A stretch of DNA of 64,000 bases from assembly GCF_002025205.1 (NCBI RefSeq), contig NZ_CP019947.1, forward strand, positions 4,378,001 through 4,442,000. Direction: 5' to 3'. This document shows, in pieces, positions 50,588 through 58,783 of this stretch. Within the stretch, counting starts at the first letter, position 1. Each line of letters starts with the position of its first letter. The position numbers were made by a program, and so were the translations under genes. The notes beneath the pieces are model-generated. The model was not told the DNA's origin. It searched no databases and saw only the letters and a program-made list of their open reading frames with translations. The stretch is from Pseudomonas sp. CC6-YY-74 (GTDB lineage Bacteria > Pseudomonadota > Gammaproteobacteria > Pseudomonadales > Pseudomonadaceae).

Positions 50588-52027
50588 TCAGCGCTCGACG
50601 GCAATCGGCCGATTCAGCTCGGCGCGTTTGCTCAGCAGGTCGAACACCGCCGGGTAAGCCGGGCGCTCGACATAGCGCCCGGCCCCGCGCTCGGCGCGCA
50701 GCTCGCCATTGGTCCAGACCAGCTTGCCCTGGCTGATGGTGTGGCTGGGCACGCCGCGCACGGTCTTGCCCTCGAAGATGTTGAAGTCGACCTGCTGGTG
50801 GTGGGTCTTGGCCGAGATCGTCCGGGTGCCCTGCGGGTCCCAGAGCACCAGGTCGGCATCGGCGCCGACGCGCAGTGCGCCCTTGCGCGGGAACAGGTTG
50901 AAGATCTTCGCGGTGTTGGTGCTGGTCAGGGCGACGAACTCATTCATCGACAGGCGGCCGCTGTTGACCCCTTCGTCCCAGAGCACGGCCATGCGGTCTT
51001 CGATGCCGGCGGTGCCGTTGGGGATCTTGCTGAAGTCGTCGCGGCCGGCGGCTTTCTGGTCGGCGCAAAAGCAACAGTGGTCGGTGGCGGTGGTGTGCAG
51101 GTTGCCCGACTGCAGACCGTGCCAGAGGGCGTCCTGATGGCCGCGCGGGCGGAACGGCGGGCTCATTACGTAGCCGGCGGCGGTCTGCCAGTCCGGGTGG
51201 CGGTAGACGCTGTCGTCGAGCAGCAGATGGCCGGCCAGTACCTCGCCGTACACCGGCTGGCCCTTGGCCCGGGCGTAGGTGATCTCATCCAGGGCTTCCT
51301 TGGTCGAGACGTGCACCAGGTACAGCGGCGTACCCAGGGTTTCGGCGATGCGAATGGCGCGGCTGGCGGCCTCGCCCTCGACCTGGGAGGGGCGCGACAG
51401 CGGATGCGCCTCGGGTCCGGTCATGCCCTGGGCGAGCAGTTTGTTCTGCAGGTGATAGACCAACTCGCCGTTTTCCGCATGCACCGTGGGCACCGCGCCC
51501 AGTTGCAGGCAGCGCTCGAAGCTGGCCACCAGGGTGTCGTCGGCGGCCATGATGGCGTTCTTGTAGGCCATGAAGTGTTTGAAGCTGTTGATGCCGAACT
51601 TAGCCACCAACTCGCCCATTTCGGCGGCGACCTGCTCGCTCCACCAGGTGATGGCGACGTGGAAGCCATAGTCGGAGGCAGACTTCTCCGCCCAGCCGCG
51701 CCAGGTGTGGAAGGCTTCGAGCAGCGACTGCTGCGGGTTGGGGATGACGAAGTCGATGATCGAGGTGGTGCCACCGGCCAGGCCCGCGGCGGTGCCGCTG
51801 AAGAAGTCCTCGCTGGCCACCGTGCCCATGAAGGGCAGTTGCATGTGGGTGTGCGGGTCGATGCCGCCGGGCATCAGGTACTGGCCGCTGCCGTCGAGCA
51901 GCTCGCAGCCGGCCGGCGCATCCAGGTTATGACCGATGGCCTGGATCAGGCCGTCTGCGCAGAGTAGGTCGGCGCAGTAACTTTCTTCATGGGTGACCAG
52001 GGTGGCGCCGCGGATCAACAGAGACAT
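50588..52027 (-). CDS. Dihydropyrimidinase (D-hydantoinase)
   Basis: A 479-residue amidohydrolase. Metal ligands: GGIDPHTHMQ (His pair), FKHFMAYK (carbamylated Lys), VHAEN, LVHVST and an Asp in TATDHCCF. It opens dihydrouracil or dihydrothymine to the N-carbamoyl-beta-amino acid, step two of the reductive pathway. GAGGAA precedes the ATG. It is followed by preT-preA on the same strand, while step three and the transporter lie divergently. Confidence 0.95.
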   Translation of the reverse strand: MSLLIRGATLVTHEESYCADLLCADGLIQAIGHNLDAPAGCELLDGSGQYLMPGGIDPHTHMQLPFMGTVASEDFFSGTAAGLAGGTTSIIDFVIPNPQQSLLEAFHTWRGWAEKSASDYGFHVAITWWSEQVAAEMGELVAKFGINSFKHFMAYKNAIMAADDTLVASFERCLQLGAVPTVHAENGELVYHLQNKLLAQGMTGPEAHPLSRPSQVEGEAASRAIRIAETLGTPLYLVHVSTKEALDEITYARAKGQPVYGEVLAGHLLLDDSVYRHPDWQTAAGYVMSPPFRPRGHQDALWHGLQSGNLHTTATDHCCFCADQKAAGRDDFSKIPNGTAGIEDRMAVLWDEGVNSGRLSMNEFVALTSTNTAKIFNLFPRKGALRVGADADLVLWDPQGTRTISAKTHHQQVDFNIFEGKTVRGVPSHTISQGKLVWTNGELRAERGAGRYVERPAYPAVFDLLSKRAELNRPIAVER

Positions 52028-52615
52028 GCCGAGTTCCTCACAGGCTGACCGGTGTGTGCCGGTTCTTGATGTTATGGCGGGTCAGCCTGACGGAATCATT
52101 AATCCTGTCAGGTGTGACAGGAATTAATCTAGTACTAGCCTGGCGATTGAGCAAGATTATTTTTACAGCTATTTATTTATTTATTAAATTATTGAAATAT
52201 AACGATTAAATATATAAATCAGCAAAAAGTTGCGGGGACTAAGCATTTTGACGCACTTGACAAGATTGAAATATGGTCGAGATTTGCAGTGGAAATTCAA
52301 GCGTTTGAGTCGGGTTCGTGACCGGTACGCGACGGTGCAAAAAAGTTTGCCTGCACCAGTTTGAATCCTGACTATGTGGACAGGCATGCGTGGACGGCTG
52401 CCGAGGAGCGGGGAATAACCCCGCGAGGAGCGCAAGCAGTTCGGTAAAGTTTTACAGATCATATGGTTAGCTAGTTTCAGCAAGGCAGGTGAGAGTTTCG
52501 GCACGCTTATTGAGTGTTGCCGCTACCGAGTTGGCCGGCGCTGAGACACAAAAATACTCCGGCCATCGGTTCATCCCGATGAGCGAACAATCAGAACAAT
52601 TCCTGGAGAGGCCCC
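52028..52615. promoter_or_regulatory. Divergent regulatory region of the pyrimidine-degradation cluster (588 bp, no gene)
   Basis: No supported gene; the minus-strand frame 52504-52184 lacks domains and a ribosome site. It contains the CCTGTCA dyad at 52098-52128, a very AT-rich tract at about 52145-52220 and a hairpin GCGGGG-AATAA-CCCCGC (52408-52424) flanked by direct repeats CGAGGAGCG (52402-52410 and 52424-52432). It is long for a divergent promoter and may have lost a gene. Confidence 0.5.
52098..52128. promoter_or_regulatory. Candidate operator: ATTAAT-CCTGTCA dyad
   Basis: ATTAATCCTGTCA-GGTG-TGACAGGAATTAAT: the 7-bp inner arms are perfect and the outer ATTAAT arms match with a one-base offset. 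It lies 71 bp upstream of the dihydropyrimidinase start. The binding protein is unknown; no regulator gene is encoded nearby. Confidence 0.5.
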
Positions 52616-54102
52616 ATGCAACAGAGCAGATCGCAAGTGACCGAGCGCGATGGCTTGTACGAACTGGCCGCTGGCCCCGACGTACTCGACAGCCCGCGCT
52701 ACAACCACGACATCGCCCCGACCAAGGTGCATGAGCGCACCTGGAACAAGTGGCACATCACCGCGCTCTGGGTCGGCATGTCGATTTGCGTGCCGACCTA
52801 CACCCTCGGCGGGGTGCTGACCGCCTACTTCGGCCTGTCGGTCGGCGAGGCGCTGCTGGCGATCCTGCTGGCCAATATCCTGGTGCTGGTGCCGCTGACC
52901 CTGAATGCCTTTCCCGGCACCAAGTACGGCATTCCCTTCCCGGTGCTGCTGCGTTCCTCCTTCGGCGTGATCGGCTCCAACGTGCCCTGTCTGATCCGGG
53001 CGGTGGTCGCCTGTGGCTGGTTCGGCATCCAGACCATGTTCGGCGGCCTGGCCATCCACCTGTTTCTCGGCTCGATCTTCGAGGGCTGGAAGGAGCTTGG
53101 CGGCACCGGCGAGGTGATCGGCTTCATGATCTTCTGGACCCTCAACCTGTGGGTGGTGCTGCGTGGCGCCGAGTCGATCAAGTGGCTGGAGACCCTCTCC
53201 GCACCGCTGCTGGTGCTGGTCGGCGCCGGCCTGTTGGTGTGGGCGATGCCTAACGTGTCGATGAGCGAGTTGCTGGCGCAGCCCCCAAGCGACCGGAGGG
53301 TGCCAGTGTGACCGGTTACTTTTTCGCCGGCCTGACCGCCATGGTCGGCTTCTGGGCCACCCTGTCGCTGAACATCCCGGACTTCAGCCGCTACGCCAAG
53401 AGCCAGAAGGATCAGATCATCGGGCAGATCATCGGTCTGCCGTTGACCATGTTCCTGTTCGCCTCCCTCGGGGTGGTGCTGACCGCAGCATCCGCCTCGC
53501 TGGTCGGTGAAACCGTGTCCGACCCGGTCAGTCTGATCGGCCACATCCAGAGCCCCGGCTGGGTCGCCCTGGCCATGGCGTTGATCATAGTCGCGACCCT
53601 GTCGACCAACACCGCGGCGAACATTGTCTCGCCAACCAACGACTTCCAGAACATCGCGCCCAAGCTGATCAACCGCACCAAGGCGGTATGGCTCACCGGT
53701 TTCGTCGGTCTCGGCCTGATGGCTCACGAACTGCTGAAGAAGCTCGGCCTGCTGGTCTCTGACCTGAGCCTGGAAAGCGTCTATTCCAACTGGCTGCTGG
53801 GCTATTCGAGCCTGCTCGGGCCGATCGCCGGGATCATGGTGGTGGACTACTTCCTGATCAAGAAACAGCAACTCGACCTGGCCGGGCTGTACCGCGACGA
53901 CGTCTACCCGGCGTGGAACTGGATCGGCTTTGTCGCCTTTGGCGTGCCGGTGGCGCTGACCCTGCTGTCGCTGGGCAGCAGTGCCTTTAGCTGGTTCTAC
54001 GACTACGGCTGGTTCACCGGTTCGTTCCTCGGTGGGCTGATCTATTTCGGTTTGTGTAGCCTGCGCAGCGCACAGCCGCTGGTGGCCAAGGCGCCGCTGT
54101 GA
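52616..54102 (+). pseudogene. NCS1-family pyrimidine/hydantoin transporter, split by a one-base frameshift
   Basis: Two abutting frames together make one full NCS1 transporter of about 495 residues. The first (52616-53311, 231 aa) carries MSICVPTYTLGG, SSFGVIGSNVPCLIRAVVACGWFGIQ and the first TM helices. The second (53308-54102, GTG start, 264 aa) resumes with TGYFFAGLTAMVGFWATLSLNIPDFSRYAK. Adding one C to the C5 run at 53282-53286 restores the expected reading QPPKRPEGASVTGYFF. Either the gene is inactive, or the C-run was miscalled. It would import uracil, thymine or dihydropyrimidines for this cluster. A split two-chain transporter is possible but unprecedented to my knowledge. Confidence 0.85.
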
Positions 54103-54184
54103 GGCGATCCAACAGACCTACCGCGAACCCTGCGCCCCACGGGACGGGTTCGCTCAGACAACCAGAAAGCCCGAGGAGATCATC

Positions 54185-55468
54185 ATGAATGCTGCCGTCG
54201 ACGTTCTGCAGTCCAGCCAGCCGCATATCAACAGCGAACGCCTGTGGCAGTCGCTCATGGAGTTGGCCCAACTCGGCGCCACGGCCAAGGGCGGGGTCTG
54301 CCGCCTGGCCCTGACCGACCTCGATCGCCAGGCCCGCGACCTGTTCGTGCGCTGGTGCGAAGAGGCCGGCTGCAGCGTGACGGTCGATGCGGTCGGCAAT
54401 ATCTTCGCGCGCCGCCCCGGGCGTAACCCCGCGCTGGCGCCGGTGATGACCGGCAGCCATATCGACACCCAGCCCACCGGCGGCAAGTTCGACGGCTGCT
54501 TCGGCGTGCTGGCCGGGGTCGAGGTGCTGCGCACCCTGAATGACCTGGGCGTACAGACCGAGGCGCCGCTGGAGGTGGTGGTCTGGACCAACGAGGAAGG
54601 CTCGCGCTTCGCCCCGTGCATGATGGGCTCCGGGGTGTTCGCCGAGAAATTCACCCTGGCCGAAACCCTGGCCAAGCGCGATGCCGAGGGCGTCACGGTG
54701 GGCGAGGCGTTGAATGCCATCGGCTATGCCGGCAGCCGTGAGGTCAGCGGGCATGCGGTGGGCGCCTATTTCGAGGCGCATATCGAGCAGGGACCGATCC
54801 TCGAGGATCAACACAAGACCATCGGCGTGGTGCTCGGCGCGCTCGGGCAGAAGTGGTTCGACCTCAATCTCAAGGGCGTCGAGGCGCATGCCGGGCCGAC
54901 CCCGATGCACCTGCGCAAGGACGCCCTGGTCGGCGCCGCCGCAATCGTAGCGGCAGTCAATCGGGTGGCCCTGGAGCACCAGCCGCACGCCTGCGGCACG
55001 GTCGGTTGCCTGCAGGCCTATCCCGGTTCGCGCAACGTGATCCCCGGCGAGGTGCGCATGACCCTGGATTTTCGTCACCTCGAGCCGGCGCGCCTGGATT
55101 CGATGATCAAAGAGGTGCGCGGCGTGATCGACGCGACCTGTGCCAAGCATGGCTTGAGTTTCGAGCTGACTCCTACCGCCGATTTCCCGCCGCTGTATTT
55201 CGACCAAAACTGTGTCGAGGCGGTACGCGGCGCGGCGCAGAGCCTGGGGCTGACCCATATGGATATCGTCAGCGGCGCCGGGCATGACGCGATCTTCCTC
55301 GCCGAACTGGGCCCGGCCGGAATGATCTTCGTGCCCTGCGAGGGTGGCATCAGCCACAACGAGATCGAGAACGCCGCCCCGGCCGATCTGGCCGCAGGTT
55401 GCGCGGTGCTGCTGCGCGCGATGCTGGCCGCGTCGGCGGCCATCGGCACAGGAAAACTGACGGACTGA
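54185..55468 (+). CDS. N-carbamoyl-beta-alanine amidohydrolase (M20 family)
   Basis: A 427-residue Zn-dependent amidohydrolase. Metal-site motifs: GSHIDTQPTGGKFDG, WTNEEGSRFAPCMMGS, then HIEQGPILE and a late His in GGISHNEIE; the dimerisation insert lies about residues 215-330. It releases beta-alanine or beta-aminoisobutyrate, CO2 and ammonia, the last step of reductive pyrimidine degradation. AGGAG precedes the start region. It lies 82 bp after the transporter gene. Confidence 0.93.
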   Translation: MNAAVDVLQSSQPHINSERLWQSLMELAQLGATAKGGVCRLALTDLDRQARDLFVRWCEEAGCSVTVDAVGNIFARRPGRNPALAPVMTGSHIDTQPTGGKFDGCFGVLAGVEVLRTLNDLGVQTEAPLEVVVWTNEEGSRFAPCMMGSGVFAEKFTLAETLAKRDAEGVTVGEALNAIGYAGSREVSGHAVGAYFEAHIEQGPILEDQHKTIGVVLGALGQKWFDLNLKGVEAHAGPTPMHLRKDALVGAAAIVAAVNRVALEHQPHACGTVGCLQAYPGSRNVIPGEVRMTLDFRHLEPARLDSMIKEVRGVIDATCAKHGLSFELTPTADFPPLYFDQNCVEAVRGAAQSLGLTHMDIVSGAGHDAIFLAELGPAGMIFVPCEGGISHNEIENAAPADLAAGCAVLLRAMLAASAAIGTGKLTD

Positions 55469-55567
55469 TTGGCCGATTCGCCATCGAAGAGCGGCGGTTG
55501 GGTCATGGACGACCGCCGGTCGGCAGTCCAAACTTGGGGCCCGCTGTCCCCAAGCTATGGAGTGCCC

Positions 55568-55954
55568 ATGACAACTGCCTACTGGTGCGTGCTGGTCGCG
55601 CTGTTTCTGCCTTACCTCTCCACTGTTACAGCCAAGATCGCCGGCGGTGGCTTCAGCCCCAGGCACAACCATGACCCGCGCGCCTTGCTCGCCAGTCTCG
55701 AAGGCCTCGGCCGCCGCGCCAACAATGCCCAACTCAACAGCTTCGAGGTCACCCCGGCGTTCGCCGCGGCAGTGATCATCGCCCACCTGGCTGGCGGCGC
55801 CGAGCAGGGCTTGCTCGATCAGTTGGCCATCGCCTTTGTGATCAGCCGCGTGCTGTATTGGCTCTGCTACCTGGCCGATTGGGCGCCTGTGCGCTCGCTG
55901 GTGTGGTTCGTCGGCATGGGCCTGATCATCAGCCTGTTTGTGGTCTCGGCGTGA
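55568..55954 (+). CDS. MAPEG-family membrane protein
   Basis: A 128-residue protein with three to four TM helices and the MAPEG pattern RANNAQLNSFEVTPAFAAAV, as in many bacterial MAPEG proteins of about 130 residues. Eukaryotic relatives handle glutathione and eicosanoids; the bacterial role is unknown. The ATG at 55568 follows GGAG; in-frame upstream starts at 55469 and 55505 would add sequence with no similarity. Confidence 0.85.
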   Translation: MTTAYWCVLVALFLPYLSTVTAKIAGGGFSPRHNHDPRALLASLEGLGRRANNAQLNSFEVTPAFAAAVIIAHLAGGAEQGLLDQLAIAFVISRVLYWLCYLADWAPVRSLVWFVGMGLIISLFVVSA

Positions 55955-56027
55955 GCCGTTGATCGCTGCGGCAAAACACCACGCTTGGCCCGCTGGTAAT
56001 GTATGGCGATACTGTCGGCCGTTCCTT

Positions 56028-56276
56028 TAGCAGGCCGTTGAAAAACTACCTACGTTGCCCCTCTTGATCAAAGAGAGGGGCGTTAAAAACAGGCTCGGGT
56101 GCGAGTCCAGTCGGAATGCTCATTTACAGCTCGTAAACTCCGCTTGATTCGCTGCGCTCACCCTACGGGCCAGCTGTTGGCTGTTTACTTCGCTGCGCTG
56201 CGTTTCTCGCCTGTTTTTGCGGCGACGCCTAGTCCTTGTCTCGGCTGCCTCGCCTACGTTTTTCAACGGCCTGTTA
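56028..56276. mobile_element. MITE-like element, copy 1
   Basis: 249 bp with 19-bp terminal inverted repeats (TAGCAGGCCGTTGAAAAAC and its complement, one mismatch), flanked by TTAG on both sides as the apparent 4-bp target duplication (56027-56030 and 56274-56277). The interior shares the GGCTCGGGTG, GTCGGAATGCTCATTTACAG and CTCGTAAACTCCGCTT blocks with copy 2 but has about 85 extra bases. No transposase is encoded. Confidence 0.8.
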
Positions 56277-56303
56277 GCCCAAGCTGTTTGTCGTGAAGGT
56301 GTT

Positions 56304-56752
56304 ATGAAGTTGAAAAGCCTGTTCCTCGTTGTGCTTGCCCTGACCCTGACTGCTTGTGGGGTGTCGATCCGAATTCACCGCAGGGCCTGCGCCAGGGCAT
56401 CTTCAAACAGATGCTCAAGGTCAGTGAAGACCTCGGCGGTATGTTGCGTGGGCGGATTGCCTTCAAGGAGCAGCGTTTCGTCAGCGGTGCGACCGAACTC
56501 GATCAACTGGTCCGTACGCCTTGGCAGCACTTTCCCCAGGTCAAGGAAGAGGGCGGTGAGACCCGCGCCAAGGATGACGTCTGGCAACGCCAGGAGCGTT
56601 TTCAGCAACTGGCGCGCGAATTGGAAGCAAGCACGGCCGCGCTGGTTGTCGCGAGCGCCGCCCTGCCGCTGAAAAGTGCCGATCTGGGCGCGCCCGTGCA
56701 ACGCGTCGAGGACAGCTGCAAGGCTTGCCACGAGGAGTTTCGCGCGTTCTAG
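56304..56752 (+). pseudogene. Cytochrome c'-type lipoprotein, frameshifted after the lipobox
   Basis: A good site (GAAGG) and ATG at 56304 open a lipoprotein signal peptide, MKLKSLFLVVLALTLTAC-G. The frame then runs out of register. Removing two bases (one GT of GGGGTGTCG, about 56360-56363) joins it to VDPNSPQGLRQGIFKQMLKV, which continues to the C-terminal heme motif CKACHEEF just before the stop. The whole would be a class II (c'/c-556) four-helix cytochrome of about 148 residues, membrane-anchored by lipid. The second frame has only a TTG start (56354). It is either a recent pseudogene or a sequence error. The stop TAG lies in the CTAG target of the next MITE copy. Confidence 0.8.
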
Positions 56753-56911
56753 CAGGCCGTTGAAAAACTACCTACGTTGCCGATACGGCGTTAAAAACAG
56801 GCTCGGGTGTGAGCCCAGTCGGAATGCTCATTTACAGCTCGTAAACTCCGCTTCCTCGCCTGTTTTTGCCTTGTCTCGGCGGCCTCGCCTACATTTTTAA
56901 ACGGCCTGCTA
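56750..56911. mobile_element. MITE-like element, copy 2
   Basis: 162 bp. The left end is identical to that of copy 1 and the right end is nearly so (TTTTTAAACGGCCTGCTA). It is flanked by CTAG on both sides (56749-56752 and 56909-56912). It inserted exactly at the stop codon of the cytochrome gene without changing the protein. Shorter than copy 1 by internal deletion or lack of an internal insertion. Confidence 0.8.
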
Positions 56912-57002
56912 GCCGATTGTCTCGCGGCATAACGGCAGGTCAGGTCGCGGCATTTACGCGGTGCGCGCGGCGCAGCCTGATTGCGCTGGTCAGCGTGCCC
57001 GC

Positions 57003-58679
57003 TTAAAACCCCTCGACCCGCGCTGCACGCAGTTGTTCGCGCAAGGCGCGCACTTCAGGATGTTGAAAGAAGGCCTGCAGCTGCGCCGCATGGGTCGGGC
57101 CGATGCCCGGCTGGCGCTGCCACTGCGCGCGGCTGCGGTGCGCCAGGTCATCCCAGTTGTCCGCCAGCGGCGCTGCGCCGCTGGGCGGCAGGCCGAGCGC
57201 GTGCAGCCAGTCGGCAAAGGGGCGTTGCCGGGCCAGGGTAAAACTCTGTTCGAGCTTGCTGGCGCTGCGCGGGCCTAGACCGGGGACTTCGGCCAATTGC
57301 GCGGCGGAGAGGGTCAGCCAGTCGAGCAGGCCGTCGAGTTGCTGCGTCTGCAGCAGCTTGTCCCAGGTGCCGGGGCCGACCCCGGGTAGTGCCAAACCCT
57401 GTTTGCCACTGAGCCAGGCCAGGCGGGCGCGGAATTGGCTGGTGCAGGCCGGCGTCGCCCGCCAGCAGCTCAGCGGATGGTAGTCGCCGGGTTGCGGAGC
57501 CTTGACCCCGGGACGTTGCTGGCTGCGCCAGACCACACTGTCCAGTTTGGGAATGGTCAGCCCGGCCAGCTGGATGGCGACTTGGTCGCCTGGACCTATG
57601 TCCAGGGTTTGCCAGCGCTGCAGCGAACCGAGGCTGACATATTCGATCCTGCGCTCGTCGAGTTTGATCGGCTGCAAACGCAGCACCGGGGTGATGCGTC
57701 CGCTGCGACCAATCCGGAAATCCACCGCCTGCACCACCGCGAGCGCCTGACTCAGCGGGTATTTCCAGGCCGCCGCCCAGTGCGGTGGTTCGGCTTGCCA
57801 GCGCTGCGCTGGCGGTCGGGTGCCCTGGCGCAGCACCACGCCGTCGCTGGCAAAGGGCAGCGCGCTACGGTACCACTGCTCGCGCCAGTGCCTGGCCTGG
57901 TTGAAGTCGCCGATCGGCTGACTGAGGCGCCGGCTGTCGACAAAGCCCATGGCGTCGAGGCGCTGCAGGCGCTCGCGCATCTCGGGCGGGCCGTCCGGCC
58001 AGTCCCAGACGAACAGGCCGATGCCGGCGGCGTCTTCATCGTCGAGGTTGTGCCGCGCCAGCAGTCCGGCGATCCGGCCGCGCGCGCCGCGGCCACCGGC
58101 CTCGACTTGCACATGCTGGGGCAGGCGCCAATAGAGTTCGCCCTGCAGGGTCAGGTCAAGCGGCGTCGGCAGGCGTTGCGGAATCGCCGGCAGGCGCTGT
58201 GCCTGGGCCGTCCAATCCTGGCCGCTGTGGCCGTCACCCCGGCTGATGGCCTGCTGCAAGTGCCCGCCACGGTAGACCAGGGTGATCGCCACGCCATCGA
58301 CCTTGGGCTGGATCCACAGGTCTTCGCGGCTCGCGATCCAGTCGCGCACCGCCGCATTATCCGCCAGCTTGCGCAACCCGGTGTGCGCCACCGGATGAGC
58401 AATACGCCCGGCGCTGCTGGCCAACGGGTCGGCCGGCGCGGTGCCGAACTCGGTAAAGCAGCGGTGCCACTGTTCCAGCTGGACGCGCGCCTGGTCGTAG
58501 AGTTCGTCGGCCACCAGCGACACGCCCTGGCGGTGGTAGGCATCGTCCCAGGTGGCGATCTGCTCGCCGAGTGCGCTGACTTCACGCTCGGCCTGCGCGG
58601 TAGGCCAATCGGGGCAAGGGCCGGCCCAAGCATCGAGGGCGAGAAGAGTGATGAGTAGAGGCGCGAGACGGGTTGTCAT
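57003..58679 (-). CDS. ligB: NAD-dependent DNA ligase LigB
   Basis: A 558-residue protein. An N-terminal hydrophobic stretch resembles a signal sequence, a recurring LigB oddity. The adenylation domain has the nucleophile Lys in IQPKVDGVAITL and the later GELYWRLP and DGVVLRQG motifs; an OB fold and helix-hairpin-helix repeats (LPGVGPGTWDKLL, VPGLGPRSASKLEQ, QPGIGPTHAAQL) follow. There is no BRCT domain and the zinc finger is reduced, which separates LigB from LigA. The ATG at 58679 has AAGGA 8 bp upstream; an ATG at 58688 overlaps that site. Confidence 0.92.
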   Translation of the reverse strand: MTTRLAPLLITLLALDAWAGPCPDWPTAQAEREVSALGEQIATWDDAYHRQGVSLVADELYDQARVQLEQWHRCFTEFGTAPADPLASSAGRIAHPVAHTGLRKLADNAAVRDWIASREDLWIQPKVDGVAITLVYRGGHLQQAISRGDGHSGQDWTAQAQRLPAIPQRLPTPLDLTLQGELYWRLPQHVQVEAGGRGARGRIAGLLARHNLDDEDAAGIGLFVWDWPDGPPEMRERLQRLDAMGFVDSRRLSQPIGDFNQARHWREQWYRSALPFASDGVVLRQGTRPPAQRWQAEPPHWAAAWKYPLSQALAVVQAVDFRIGRSGRITPVLRLQPIKLDERRIEYVSLGSLQRWQTLDIGPGDQVAIQLAGLTIPKLDSVVWRSQQRPGVKAPQPGDYHPLSCWRATPACTSQFRARLAWLSGKQGLALPGVGPGTWDKLLQTQQLDGLLDWLTLSAAQLAEVPGLGPRSASKLEQSFTLARQRPFADWLHALGLPPSGAAPLADNWDDLAHRSRAQWQRQPGIGPTHAAQLQAFFQHPEVRALREQLRAARVEGF

Positions 58680-58699
58680 CGTGAGCATCCTTGCTCGGG

Positions 58700-58721
58700 G
58701 ACTAGGCTTTACAGCCTAGTC
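58700..58721 (-). other. Perfect hairpin before ligB
   Basis: GACTAGGCT-TTAC-AGCCTAGTC on the plus strand, a 9-bp perfect stem 21 bp upstream of ligB. It may be a second terminator-like structure after metK or part of the ligB leader. Confidence 0.5.
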
Positions 58722-58735
58722 GGTTTTCTCCGGAC

Positions 58736-58765
58736 AACAAAAAGCCCCGCACCAGGCGGGGCTTT
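58736..58765 (-). terminator. Intrinsic terminator of metK
   Basis: On the minus strand the stem AAAGCCCCGC/GCGGGGCTTT is followed by a T-run, 18 bp after the metK stop. Confidence 0.92.
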
Positions 58766-58783
58766 AGGGTTTTCCCGAGGGGC

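Noticed and set aside
52184..52504. 106-codon minus-strand frame in the pyrimidine divergent gap
   Set aside because: No ribosome site or domain, and the AT-rich end has atypical composition for a gene here.
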